The position numbers were made by a program, and so were the translations under genes. Below the pieces are notes generated by a model. It searched no databases, was not told the origin of the DNA, and saw only the letters and a list, made by a program, of their open reading frames with translations. A stretch of 64,000 nucleotides of DNA, taken from assembly GCF_040448685.1 (NCBI RefSeq), contig NZ_CP159290.1, positions 4,402,001 to 4,466,000 on the forward strand, written 5' to 3'. Position 1 is the stretch's first letter. Each line of letters starts with the position of its first letter. This DNA comes from Cellulosimicrobium sp. ES-005 (GTDB lineage Bacteria > Actinomycetota > Actinomycetes > Actinomycetales > Cellulomonadaceae). Shown here piece by piece: positions 17,801 to 25,297 of the stretch.

Positions 17801-17849
17801 GGCGCTCGCTGCGGAGCAGTCGCTCGACACGGACTCGTCGGGCGGCTGA
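14805..17849 (+). CDS. UPF0182 family membrane protein
   Basis: 1014 aa. A basic N-terminus (RRPSPGARPARRRS) precedes TM1 (about 22-42). Further membrane segments lie in the first 330 residues, then a large extracytoplasmic domain. The low-complexity tail (Pro/Glu/Thr-rich, then an Ala/Gln/Glu helix) is a common family variant. The family is widespread in Actinobacteria with no agreed function. GTG start; GAGG lies 10 nt upstream and TATACC immediately precedes the start region, so either leadered or leaderless initiation is possible. Confidence 0.92.
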   Translation: MSFAAAPRRPSPGARPARRRSPIGIAIAVVGALVVLLLLLAQFWTEVLWFRQLDFANVLWTQWGARIALFVGGFLVMGGLVFLSFSIAYRSRPIYAPSTPEQATLDQYREAIEPLRKVVMIVAPALVGFFAGAAAASQWQTVLLALNSVPFGTTDPQWGIDLSFYVFTLPALRFVVSFLMAVVIIAGIAAVATHYLYGGLRIGGGSDAGPRTTTAARVQLSVTAALLLVLIGANYWLDRYSILTSGGAKFDGASYADVHAVIPSKAILTVVALFVAALFVVTAVRGNWRLPAIGVGLMVVSAIAIGGIYPSVVQRFQVTPNAQDFEEEYIQRNIDATKAAYGIDQVETEQYNAKTEAEAGALREDADTTASIRLLDPEIVSPSFSQLQQNKQYYQFSSSLSVDRYTIDDESRDTVIAVRELNQDGLGADQRNWVNDHTVYTHGFGVVAAYGNQIGPDGRPAFYEGSIPSTGAFTDAGGYEPRIYFSPEAPQYSIVGAPEGRDAWELDYPVDDEGGQVNNTFPTQDVQAGPSVGSFMNKVLYALKFGSEQILFSDRVTEESQILYDRSPRDRVAKVAPYLTLDGRVYPAVVDGRVKWIVDGYTTSNAYPYSTSESLEDSTRDSLVAANSVEALAPQQVNYIRNSVKATVDAYDGSVDLYAWDAEDPVLQAWTQVFPSSVKPITEISGDLMSHLRYPEDLFKVQRTLLASYHVDDANEFFSGQDFWRSPEDPTASGQVKPLQPPYYLTLQMPSQEAPTFSLMSTYIPGGGSDRNILTGFLAVDAEPGNEAGVRSEDYGTLRLLELPRNATVPGPGQVQNNFNTDPTAADGLLALRRGDSTVINGNLLTLPVGGGLLYVQPVYVQSTEGTRFPLLRKVLVSFGDEIGFADTLDEALDQVFGGDSGANAGDADGGVETEVPDQPADGETTAPGTTDPGTEPPATEEPAPPADGGTVDGGARAELDQALRQAQQAIEEGQAALAEGDFAAYGEAQDRLQQALEAALAAEQSLDTDSSGG

Positions 17850-17874
17850 CGAGGACCTCGCGCCGACGCGACGG

Positions 17875-17924
17875 ACGACGGGCGGGTCGGGACACCTCTC
17901 GGGGGTCCCAGCCCGCCCGTCGTC
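17875..17924 (+). terminator. Terminator hairpin after UPF0182 gene
   Basis: Arms GACGACGGCGGG and CCCGCCCGTCGTC pair with one bulged base across a 25-nt loop, 26 nt after the stop codon. Confidence 0.65.
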
Positions 17925-17970
17925 GTGCCGGAGTTGTCATTTCCTGCGCCGACCGGGAGGATCGCTCCTC

Positions 17971-19011
17971 GTGACTTCTGCAACGGTTTGCAGCAACGCT
18001 TTCAGCGTCGCGAGCGACACGACCCCGGCCGTCCCCGCGGCGCGCCTGCACCACCCGTCCGGGGCCGAGCTCGTCGTGGCGCTGCGCGGTGCCGCCGTGC
18101 TCGCGTGGCGCGCACCGTGGCGCGGGGCCGACGGGACCGTGCAGGTGGAGGACCTCGTCGACGGGTACGCCGACGAGACGGAGGTCGCCGCGCACGACGC
18201 CGCACGGTCCGCGCTCATGGCGCCGTTCGTCAACCGCCTCTCCGGCGGGGAGTACGTGTTCGACGGCGCACGGCACCGCGTGCCCCCCGTCCTGCCGTGG
18301 GAGCCCCTCACCATGCACGGGTTCGCCCGCACGCTCGACTGGACGGTCGTGGACCGGGGCGAGGACCCCGCGCAGCCCGCAGACGGGGACCCGGCGCGAC
18401 CGGTGTCGGTCGTGCTCCGCGCGTCCGTCGCCCGTGACGCGCACGCGGGGTACCCCTTCGCGCTCGCCCTCGAGGTCGAGTACGTGCTCGACGCGGGCTC
18501 GCTGGGCGTCGCGCTGCGGGCCCGCAACGTCGGCGCGACCGCCGCGCCCGTCGCCCTGGGCTGGCACCCGTACCTGCGCGTCCCGGGCCACGACACGATC
18601 GACCGGCTCGAGCTCACGGTCCCGGCGCGCCGCGCCGTCGTGACCGACGCCGGGCTGCTCCCGCTCGCGGGGGCGGACGCGTTCGGCGCGATCGACGGCG
18701 TCGGACCGCTGCCGCTCGCCGGCGTGCGGCTCGACCACGCGTTCGGCGGCCTGCGCACCGACGCCGACGGCCGCGCGCGGACCCTCGTGCGCGACCCCGC
18801 GACGGGACAGGGGCTCGCCGTGTGGCAGGACCGCGGGCTCGTCCACGTCTACACGGGCGACGGCCTGGCGCGCCGCGAGCGGGCCGCCGTCGCGATCGAG
18901 CCCGTCGAGACCCTGACCGACGCGTTCAACCGCCCCGACTGCGCGGCGGACGTCCGGCTGGAGCCGGGGGACGTGCGGGAGTTCGCGTTCGGGGTCGAGG
19001 TCCTGGCGTGA
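17971..19011 (+). CDS. Aldose 1-epimerase family protein (galactose mutarotase-like)
   Basis: 346 aa. The mutarotase fold carries catalytic-type histidines His116 (EPLTMHGFAR) and His199 (LGWHPYL), and a Glu in AIEPVETLTDAFN. It interconverts alpha and beta anomers of free aldoses; the exact sugar cannot be read. The start is GTG 17971, with GGGAGG 10 nt upstream. It stands alone between the UPF0182 terminator and the tRNA gene. Confidence 0.88.
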   Translation: MTSATVCSNAFSVASDTTPAVPAARLHHPSGAELVVALRGAAVLAWRAPWRGADGTVQVEDLVDGYADETEVAAHDAARSALMAPFVNRLSGGEYVFDGARHRVPPVLPWEPLTMHGFARTLDWTVVDRGEDPAQPADGDPARPVSVVLRASVARDAHAGYPFALALEVEYVLDAGSLGVALRARNVGATAAPVALGWHPYLRVPGHDTIDRLELTVPARRAVVTDAGLLPLAGADAFGAIDGVGPLPLAGVRLDHAFGGLRTDADGRARTLVRDPATGQGLAVWQDRGLVHVYTGDGLARRERAAVAIEPVETLTDAFNRPDCAADVRLEPGDVREFAFGVEVLA

Positions 19012-19032
19012 CCCACGTCTCGTCCACCCGAT

Positions 19033-19061
19033 TTGGCCTGGTCCGGAACCTCACGTAGAGT
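19033..19061 (+). promoter_or_regulatory. tRNA promoter
   Basis: TTGGCC (19033-19038), 17-nt spacer, TAGAGT (19056-19061), ending 12 nt before the mature tRNA. Confidence 0.6.
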
Positions 19062-19073
19062 AGTGATCACCGA

Positions 19074-19147
19074 CGCGGGGTGGAGCAGCTCGGTAGCTCG
19101 CTGGGCTCATAACCCAGAGGTCGCAGGTTCAAATCCTGCCCCCGCTA
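19074..19147 (+). tRNA. Initiator tRNA-fMet (CAT)
   Basis: Cloverleaf: acceptor 5' strand CGCGGGG with 3' strand CCCCGCT and discriminator A; D arm GAGCAGCTCGGTAGCTC; anticodon arm CTGGG-CTCATAA-CCCAG; T arm GCAGG-TTCAAAT-CCTGC. Two initiator hallmarks are visible. The three G:C pairs next to the anticodon loop are present, and there is no Watson-Crick pair at 1-72 (C opposite U). CCA is not encoded. Confidence 0.95.
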
Positions 19148-19158
19148 CTCAGAAGGCG

Positions 19159-19188
19159 AAGGCCCTCGATCTGATGATCGAGGGCCTT
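19159..19188 (+). terminator. Terminator after tRNA-fMet
   Basis: A perfect 12-bp stem (AAGGCCCTCGAT / ATCGAGGGCCTT) with a 6-nt loop, 11 nt after the tRNA, followed by CGTCGTG. Confidence 0.85.
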
Positions 19189-19305
19189 CGTCGTGCGCGC
19201 GGGTCCGTCCGTCGTGCCGCGGTCCGCGCCGACGCCACGTCGCCTGTGACGCGACCCACCCCGCCGCGGGGCGGCCGGGGGAAGCCACGGCCCACGGCCC
19301 GGCGT

Positions 19306-19311
19306 TATCGT
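19306..19311 (+). promoter_or_regulatory. Candidate -10 element of the amino-acid transporter operon
   Basis: TATCGT lies 53 nt upstream of the binding-protein ATG, in the gap after the tRNA terminator. No convincing -35 is seen. Confidence 0.35.
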
Positions 19312-19363
19312 CAGTGGCCGGCGCCCACCACTCCCGCGGGCGCCCGACACCCGGAAGGTCACC

Positions 19364-20245
19364 ATGCGCCGTCTGCGTCCCCGTCCCGCCGTCCTCACCG
19401 CCGTCACGGCGGTCGCCGCGCTCACGCTGACGGCCTGTTCCTCGGGAGGCTCCGACGGCGGCGACGCCGCGAGCCCGAGCGGCAGCGCCTCGGGCGACGC
19501 CACGCAGTGCGAGCCCGGCGCGCTCCCGACGCTCACCGACGGCGTGCTGACCGTCGGCGCGGGCGAGGCGTACGCGCCGTGGTACATCGGCGAGCACGAC
19601 TCGGGCGAGGGCTTCGAGTCGGCGCTCATCTACGCGGTCGCGGACCGCCTCGGCTACGCGGCCGACGACGTCGTCTGGGAGACCGTGACGTTCGAGCAGA
19701 TCATCAGCCCGGCCGTGAAGCCGTTCGACGTCGCCGCCTACCAGACGTCGATCACCGACGAGCGCAAGCAGGCCGTCGACTTCTCCAGCCCGTACCTCAC
19801 GACGCGCCAGGGCGTCATCGTCATGGAGGACGGCCCCTACGCGGGTGCGACGACGCTCGCCGAGCTCGACGGCGCGCGCATCGGCGTGACGGCCGCGCAG
19901 ACGAGCCTCACGCTCGCGGAGGCCGCGTGGGGCGAGGACGCGGACATCTCGCCGTACAACGCGGCGGGCGACGGCATGCAGGCGCTCCAGTCCGGCACGA
20001 TCGACGCGATGGTCATGGACGTCGACCAGGGCGTCGCGGCCTCGACCGAGTACTTCCCGGACTCCGTGGTCATCGGCACGCTGCCGGACCAGGGCGTCGT
20101 CGAGCAGTACGGGCTCGTGCTCGACCTCGACTCCGCGCTGACCGACTGCGTGACCCAGGCCGTGGACGAGCTCGAGGCCGACGGCACGCTCGCCGAGCTG
20201 CGCACGACCTGGCTCAAGTCGGACGACATCCCCGTCCTCGAGTGA
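19364..20245 (+). CDS. Polar amino-acid ABC transporter substrate-binding lipoprotein
   Basis: 293 aa. Signal peptide with lipobox LTAC (Cys25), a Ser/Gly linker, then a family 3 solute-binding fold (TVGAGEAYAPWYIGEHDSG, YQTSITDERKQAVDFSSPY, LAELDGARIGVTAAQTS). Such proteins deliver polar amino acids to the membrane complex from the outer face. ATG with GGAAGG 6 nt upstream. First gene of a three-gene operon. Confidence 0.92.
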   Translation: MRRLRPRPAVLTAVTAVAALTLTACSSGGSDGGDAASPSGSASGDATQCEPGALPTLTDGVLTVGAGEAYAPWYIGEHDSGEGFESALIYAVADRLGYAADDVVWETVTFEQIISPAVKPFDVAAYQTSITDERKQAVDFSSPYLTTRQGVIVMEDGPYAGATTLAELDGARIGVTAAQTSLTLAEAAWGEDADISPYNAAGDGMQALQSGTIDAMVMDVDQGVAASTEYFPDSVVIGTLPDQGVVEQYGLVLDLDSALTDCVTQAVDELEADGTLAELRTTWLKSDDIPVLE

Positions 20246-20252
20246 CCCGGCC

Positions 20253-21182
20253 GTGACCGTGCCCGACGACGCGCGCCCGCCCGGGCGGGCCGGGACGCCC
20301 GACGGCGGCCCGGGGGTCGCGTGGACGCCGTCGCCGCTCGCGCTCGACCGCGCGGCGTTCCGGCGCGCCCAGCGCCGCCGCTCGCTCCTCGTGGCGCTCG
20401 CGAGCACGGTGCTCGTCGTCGCGGCGGTCGTGCTCGTCGTCGTCAACGCGCCCGGCTGGGAGCGCGCGCGGACCGCGTTCTTCGACCCGGCGATGGCGTG
20501 GGAGTCGCTGCCCGCGATCCTCGAGGGGCTGTGGCTCAACCTGCGCGTGTGGGTCGTCGCGGGCGTCGTCGGCACGCTGCTGGGGCTCGGGCTGGCGATC
20601 GCGCGCACGAGCCGCATCCCCGCGCTCTTCCCGCTGCGCGCGTTCGCGATCGGCTACGTCGACCTGTTCCGTGGGGTGCCGCTCCTGCTCGTCCTGCTGC
20701 TCGTGGGCTTCGGGCTGCCCGCGCTGCGCCTGGAGTGGCTGCCGACGTCGGGCGCGTTCCTCGGGGCGCTCGCGATCGTCCTCACGTACACCGCGTACCT
20801 CGCCGAGGTGTTCCGCGCGGGCATCGAGTCGGTGCACCCGTCGCAGGTCGCGGCCGCGCGCTCGCTCGGCCTGACCCGCGCGCAGACGACCCGCCGCGTC
20901 GTGCTGCCGCAGGCCGTGCGCAACGTCACCGCGCCGCTCGCGAACAACCTCGTCTCGCTCCAGAAGGACTCGGGCCTCATCTCGGTGCTCGGCGCGGTCG
21001 ACGCGATCCGCGCGGCGCAGATCGCGACGACGGGGAGCTACAACTTCACGCCGTACGTCGTCGCGGGGATCCTGTTCTTCCTCGTGTCGTTCCCGCTGAC
21101 GCGGGCGGTCGACGCGTACCAGGCGCGCCGCGGTTGGGGCCGGTCGCTCGCGACCGTGAGCGGGGCGGGGGACATCCGATGA
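20253..21182 (+). CDS. Polar amino-acid ABC transporter permease
   Basis: 309 aa. Several membrane segments: about 45-68, one near 90-115, one near 135-160 and one at the C-terminus. The HEAA/EAA loop that contacts the ATPase reads VAAARSLGLTRAQTTRRVVL. A 45-residue cytoplasmic N-terminal extension rich in Pro/Arg is longer than usual. GTG start 8 nt after the binding-protein stop; the stop overlaps the ATPase start (ATGA). Confidence 0.9.
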   Translation: MTVPDDARPPGRAGTPDGGPGVAWTPSPLALDRAAFRRAQRRRSLLVALASTVLVVAAVVLVVVNAPGWERARTAFFDPAMAWESLPAILEGLWLNLRVWVVAGVVGTLLGLGLAIARTSRIPALFPLRAFAIGYVDLFRGVPLLLVLLLVGFGLPALRLEWLPTSGAFLGALAIVLTYTAYLAEVFRAGIESVHPSQVAAARSLGLTRAQTTRRVVLPQAVRNVTAPLANNLVSLQKDSGLISVLGAVDAIRAAQIATTGSYNFTPYVVAGILFFLVSFPLTRAVDAYQARRGWGRSLATVSGAGDIR

Positions 21183-21982
21183 GCGCGTCCGTCCGGCCGC
21201 CCGGCGCGACCCGCCAGGACGCGGGCCCGGACCACCTGCTGTCGCTGCGCGGGGTCCGCAAGACCTTTCCCGCCGCGGGCGTCCCGGGCGGGCGGCGTGT
21301 GGTGCTCGATGGCATCGACCTCGACGTCGACGCGCACCGGTGCGTCGTGCTGGTGGGGTCCTCCGGCTCGGGCAAGTCCACGCTCCTGCGCGTGGTCAAC
21401 CTCCTCGACGAGGTCGATGACGGCCAGATCCTGCTCGACGGCGAGGACGTCGCGGACCCGCGCCTCGACGCCAACCGGGTCCGGGCGCGCATGGGCATGG
21501 TCTTCCAGGCCTACAACCTCTTCCCGCACCTCACGGTGCTCGACAACGTGACGCTCGCGCCGCGCCTCGTCCACCGGCGGGCGCGCGCGGAGGCGGAGGC
21601 GGCGGCCGTCGAGATGCTGGGCCGGGTCGGCCTGGGGCACAAGGTGAGGGCGTACCCCGACCAGCTCTCGGGCGGCGAGCAGCAGCGGGCGGCCATCGCG
21701 CGCGCCCTCGTCAACGGGCCGGAGCTCCTCCTGCTCGACGAGGTGACCTCGGCGCTCGACCCCGAGCTCGTCGGCGAGGTGCTCGACCTCCTCGCCGAGC
21801 TGCGGGCGGAGGGCCGCACGATGGTCGTCGCGACGCACGAGATGGGCTTCGCCCGCCGCGTCGCCGACGAGGTCTGCTTCCTCCACGAGGGCCGCGTCCA
21901 CGAGCGCGGCACCCCGGATCAGGTGCTCGGCGACCCACAGCGCGAGCGCACCCGCGAGTTCCTCCGCCGCCTCCACGCATGA
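21179..21982 (+). CDS. Polar amino-acid ABC transporter ATP-binding protein
   Basis: 267 aa. Walker [11 protein letters not shown]-loop [16 protein letters not shown], signature [15 protein letters not shown], Walker [13 protein letters not shown] and switch His in [10 protein letters not shown]. These match the GlnQ/HisP type of amino-acid importer ATPases. Translationally coupled to the permease by a 4-nt ATGA overlap. Confidence 0.93.
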   Translation: MSASVRPPGATRQDAGPDHLLSLRGVRKTFPAAGVPGGRRVVLDGIDLDVDAHRCVVLVGSSGSGKSTLLRVVNLLDEVDDGQILLDGEDVADPRLDANRVRARMGMVFQAYNLFPHLTVLDNVTLAPRLVHRRARAEAEAAAVEMLGRVGLGHKVRAYPDQLSGGEQQRAAIARALVNGPELLLLDEVTSALDPELVGEVLDLLAELRAEGRTMVVATHEMGFARRVADEVCFLHEGRVHERGTPDQVLGDPQRERTREFLRRLHA

Positions 21983-22000
21983 CCCGTCCCCCCCCCGGGG

Positions 22001-22066
22001 CCGCCGAACACGACATGAGGGTCGTTCTGAGCGTCTTCGCGGCCTTCAGGTCGTGTTCGACGGCGG
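22001..22066 (+). terminator. Long hairpin ending the ABC transporter operon (CCGCCGAAC type)
   Basis: Outer arms CCGCCGAACACGAC and GTCGTGTTCGACGGCGG pair with one 3-nt bulge, enclosing 35 nt, 18 nt after the operon's last stop. Its arm sequence resembles the hairpins at 45707 and 63578. Confidence 0.7.
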
Positions 22067-22099
22067 GTGGTGTCGTTCTCGTCGACCAGTGCGCCCGGG

Positions 22100-22130
22100 G
22101 CAGGGCGACCCTGCGGGCGGCTGGTAGGGT
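22100..22130 (+). promoter_or_regulatory. Candidate promoter region of hemerythrin gene
   Basis: TAGGGT (22125-22130) is a plausible -10. A GCAGGG-CGA-CCCTGC inverted repeat (22100-22114) covers the -35 region and could be an operator. No clear -35 is seen. Confidence 0.35.
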
Positions 22131-22200
22131 CGCGCGCAGCGTCGCGTGCTGGTGGCGGACCACGTCAGGCATGGAGGCGCCGAACCCGGAAGGGGGAGCC

Positions 22201-22242
22201 GTGACGGCACGGACCCTTTCCTCGTTCCTCACCGGTGAGTGA
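22201..22242 (+). CDS. 13-codon leader ORF overlapping hemerythrin gene start
   Basis: GTG start directly after a strong GGAAGGGGGAG Shine-Dalgarno; the peptide reads MTARTLSSFLTGE and stops at TGA 22240-22242. The stop overlaps the downstream hemerythrin start (GTG 22235), which has no ribosome-binding site of its own. This suggests translational coupling. A frameshifted longer N-terminus is the alternative. Confidence 0.4.
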   Translation: MTARTLSSFLTGE

Positions 22243-22837
22243 GGGCGAGAAGACCAGGCTCGTGGCCTGGTACGACGAGATGCAGACGGTGCACGGGCGG
22301 CTGAGGCGCGCGTTGGCGCTGGTGCGCGAGGCGGCAGCCGAGGCGGACGAACCGCCCGGCTCTCGGCGACCCGGAGCAGACCCGCCCCCTGGGGCGCGAC
22401 CCGGCGCCGGGACGAGGGTCGCAGCGCACGACCGCCCGGCACGGGACGGCGGGGCGCAGGGGGCCGGGCACGACCCGGCGCCCGCCACGGACCTTCTCGT
22501 GTGGTGCCGCGGGTTCTGCACCGCGCTCACGCGCCACCACACCGCCGAGGACGCCGTGCTCTTCCCCGAGCTGGAGCGTCGCCATCCCGACCTGGCCGGC
22601 GTGCTGCGGCGCCTGCGCCAGGACCACGGGATGATCGCGTACCTCGTCGCCGACCTCGAGCACGCGCTCGACCGGACGACGGACCCTGAGGCGTCGCGCG
22701 ACGCCGTCGGGCGTCACCTCGACGGAGTGGGCGCGATCATGGAGTCGCACTTCCGGTACGAGGAGCGCGCGCTCGGCGGCGTCCTCGCCGCGCTCGACCT
22801 CGTGGCGTCGCGCGACGACGTGCTCGGTCCGCTCTGA
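22235..22837 (+). CDS. Hemerythrin HHE domain protein
   Basis: 200 aa. Candidate iron ligands of the four-helix HHE fold: His20, His101/His102, Glu105 (HHTAEDAVLFPEL), His131 (RQDHGMI), His172 and Glu176 (ESHFRYEER). Family members bind a di-iron centre and sense or carry O2, NO or peroxides. A Pro/Gly/Arg-rich insert (about 35-85) separates helices 1 and 2 and is unlike the core family. Probably cytoplasmic. Confidence 0.85.
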   Translation: MSEGEKTRLVAWYDEMQTVHGRLRRALALVREAAAEADEPPGSRRPGADPPPGARPGAGTRVAAHDRPARDGGAQGAGHDPAPATDLLVWCRGFCTALTRHHTAEDAVLFPELERRHPDLAGVLRRLRQDHGMIAYLVADLEHALDRTTDPEASRDAVGRHLDGVGAIMESHFRYEERALGGVLAALDLVASRDDVLGPL

Positions 22838-22868
22838 CGGGCACGGTCGGGCGGCACCGCGCGGTGCC

Positions 22869-22956
22869 GCCCGACGCCGGCCTGACGCCAGCCCGACGCC
22901 GGCCTGACGCCAGCCCGACGGCGGCCAGACGGCGGCCCGAGGGTGGCCCGACGGCC
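22869..22956. repeat. Degenerate 22-bp tandem repeat, four units
   Basis: Units start at 22869, 22891, 22913 and 22935. The first two are identical (GCCCGACGCC then GGCCTGACGCCA); the third and fourth diverge. It fills the space between the hemerythrin gene and the convergent kinase gene. Confidence 0.7.
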
Positions 22957-22986
22957 GCCTGGTACCGGCCGTCTCGCGACGGCTGC

Positions 22987-25200
22987 TCAGCCGCGCAGGA
23001 CGAGCACCGCCGTGGCGACGACGGACGCGGACGCGAGGAGCGCGTACGGCCAGACCCACGTCCGCCGCCCGGCGACGCGCAGCACCACGGCCACCGCGAG
23101 CGCCGCCAGGGCGAGCACGGGGCCGTCGACGAGCGGGGCCAGGTCGACCGAGACGCGCAGGTTCTCCAGGAGCTGCGGCGGCAGCGGGATGAACGGCGCG
23201 CTCCGCCGGGCCGCGCCGTCGGGCACGAGCCACAGCGTGCGCAGCACGGCGAGGACCGCGAGCAGGCGCGGCAGCGCGCGCAGGAGCGCGCCCCCGATCC
23301 GGGACCGGTCCACGGGCGACGACGCCGCGGACCGCGAGGACGCTGCCGACCGCGACGACGCTCTCGACCGTGACGACGCCCCGGCCGTCGGTGCCGCGGG
23401 CTGCTGCGGCGACGCGGGGAACGCGGGAGCGGTCTGCTGCGCGACGGAGGGCTGCGGGGCCGGGGCGCTCGTGACGGCCGCGCCCGTGATGCGCGGCCGA
23501 GCCGACCGCGGTGTGGGACCCAGGTGCTGGACCGGGCTCCGGCGCGGCGGGACCGACGGCGGGACCGGGCGCCCGACCTGCGTGGCGACGAGGTCGGGGG
23601 AGTCCATCACCCGGGTCCCCGCGACGGCCGCGGGCGCAGGCTCCGCGGGGGCAGCCCCCGACGGCGGTCGGCCCAGCGTGGAGACCCGCCGGACGGCTAC
23701 CGGCCAGGCACGTCCGCCCGCCGCGCCGCCCGCCGCGCCGCCCGCCGCGCCGCGCGCCGGGACGCCGTCGGGCTCGTCGGTGCGCAGCCGGGCGACGCGG
23801 ACCACGGGCGCGGGCCGGGCCGGCGTCACGTGCGGCGGGCGACGGTACGCCCGCCACCCGCGCAGGGTGTCCGGGTGCCCGGCAGGAGGGGTGGCGGCCT
23901 GCCACTGCATCGCCTGCCAGAGCCAGTCCTTGAGCTCGGCGGGGGTCCGCCCGTCGGCGACGTGCGCCCCGATGCTCGCCACGTGGTCGGCGATGACCTC
24001 CGAGGCCGCGCCGTCGAACCCGTCGCCGTGCACCTCGGCGAGCACGCTCATGAGCGTGGCGTCGTAGACGAGGGCGTGCCACGGCTCCCGGGCCCGACCC
24101 ACGACGGCGTCGGTCCCGGTCGGCGCGTCCTCCGCGGGCGGCCCGGGCCGGACGGGTGCTCCGGTCGCGGCGGACAGCCCGGCGACGGGGCCGAGCGCCC
24201 GCTCGGCCGCGGTGGCGCCGTCCGCCACGATCCGCTGCGTGAGGAGCAGGGTGTCGTCGGCGACCTGCCCGGCGAGCCGGGCGCGGAGCACCGCGGCGAC
24301 GCTCTCGAGCGCGGGACGGTGGTTCGGCTGGTACCGCGTCATCGACAGGATCAGGTCCTGCAGGTGGGGGTCGATCTCGGGCAGCTCGGCCGGGGACGGG
24401 GCGAGCTCCGTCCCGGCCGGCACCCCGACGAGGTCGTCCGGCACCTCGCGCACGAGGTCCTCGGCCTCGAGGTCGCGGCCGAGGAAGTTCAGGTCGGCCG
24501 GCACGACGCCCGTGCTCGCGAAGATCAGCAGCAGCCCGAGCGCGTAGACGTCCGAGCGGGGGTGCACGCGCCGGGCGAACAGCTCCGGCGCCATGTACGC
24601 GAGCGTCCCGACGGGCTGGGTGGACGTCGCGGTGTCGAACAGCTTGGCGATGCCGAGGTCGATGAGGACGGCGCGGTCGCCGTCGACCATGATGTTGGCG
24701 GGCTTCAGGTCGCGGTGCACGCAGTGCTGCTCCTGCAGCACGAGCAGCGCCTCCGCGACCTGCGAGGCCAGCCGCAGCGCCTGCCGCCCGTCCAGCGGGC
24801 CCGACGCGCGGACCTGCTCGCGCAGCGTGGTGCCCGGTACCAGCTCCATGGCGAACCACGGCTGGTCGTCGTCCAGACCCGAGCGCACGAACGCGGGGAA
24901 GCCGCGTCCGCCCACGGCCTCCAGCAGGCGCGCCTCCTGCGTGAAGCGCTCGCGCGAGCCCTCCTGCAGGCCCGTGAGCACCTTCACAGCCACCTCCGCG
25001 CCGCCCGCGTCCGTGGCACGGTAGACGTGCGCGAACCCGCCGTGCCCGAGCACCTCGCCGAGGGTGAACGGGCCCCGGCGGTCACCGCTCGCCGGCACCT
25101 GCCGGACGGGTCGCCGGGGCAGCGGCGCGGGCGACGGCGGGCTCGGGTGGGTGTCGTCGTCGGTCGCCGCCGGGAGGACGGACTGCTCGGGGCCGGGCAT
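22987..25200 (-). CDS. Membrane-anchored Ser/Thr protein kinase (PknB-like)
   Basis: 737 aa. Kinase domain about 46-300: glycine loop LGHGGFAHVY (51-60), Lys73 (EVAVKVL), HRDLKPANI (162-170, Asp164), a DLG triplet (181-183) where DFG is usual, and MAPE (203-206). A long Pro/Ala/Ser-rich linker with SRSRASSRSAASSRSAASS repeats follows. The C-terminal 150 residues carry about four hydrophobic segments, so several membrane passes replace the usual single TM with PASTA repeats. ATG start without Shine-Dalgarno; TAACGT 7 nt upstream suggests a leaderless message. Divergent from the DUF255 gene. Confidence 0.88.
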   Translation of the reverse strand: MPGPEQSVLPAATDDDTHPSPPSPAPLPRRPVRQVPASGDRRGPFTLGEVLGHGGFAHVYRATDAGGAEVAVKVLTGLQEGSRERFTQEARLLEAVGGRGFPAFVRSGLDDDQPWFAMELVPGTTLREQVRASGPLDGRQALRLASQVAEALLVLQEQHCVHRDLKPANIMVDGDRAVLIDLGIAKLFDTATSTQPVGTLAYMAPELFARRVHPRSDVYALGLLLIFASTGVVPADLNFLGRDLEAEDLVREVPDDLVGVPAGTELAPSPAELPEIDPHLQDLILSMTRYQPNHRPALESVAAVLRARLAGQVADDTLLLTQRIVADGATAAERALGPVAGLSAATGAPVRPGPPAEDAPTGTDAVVGRAREPWHALVYDATLMSVLAEVHGDGFDGAASEVIADHVASIGAHVADGRTPAELKDWLWQAMQWQAATPPAGHPDTLRGWRAYRRPPHVTPARPAPVVRVARLRTDEPDGVPARGAAGGAAGGAAGGRAWPVAVRRVSTLGRPPSGAAPAEPAPAAVAGTRVMDSPDLVATQVGRPVPPSVPPRRSPVQHLGPTPRSARPRITGAAVTSAPAPQPSVAQQTAPAFPASPQQPAAPTAGASSRSRASSRSAASSRSAASSPVDRSRIGGALLRALPRLLAVLAVLRTLWLVPDGAARRSAPFIPLPPQLLENLRVSVDLAPLVDGPVLALAALAVAVVLRVAGRRTWVWPYALLASASVVATAVLVLRG

Positions 25201-25297
25201 GGGCGCAACGTTACAAGCGCGCACGTCCTGGACGTAGCAGACAAACCCGTTCTGGACTCCGCTCGCCGCGGCGCCGCCACCTGGCAGGCTGGGACGC

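Noticed and set aside
19033-19188. tRNA as a phage attachment site
   Set aside because: No integrase or repeated tRNA 3' end was found in the flanks.
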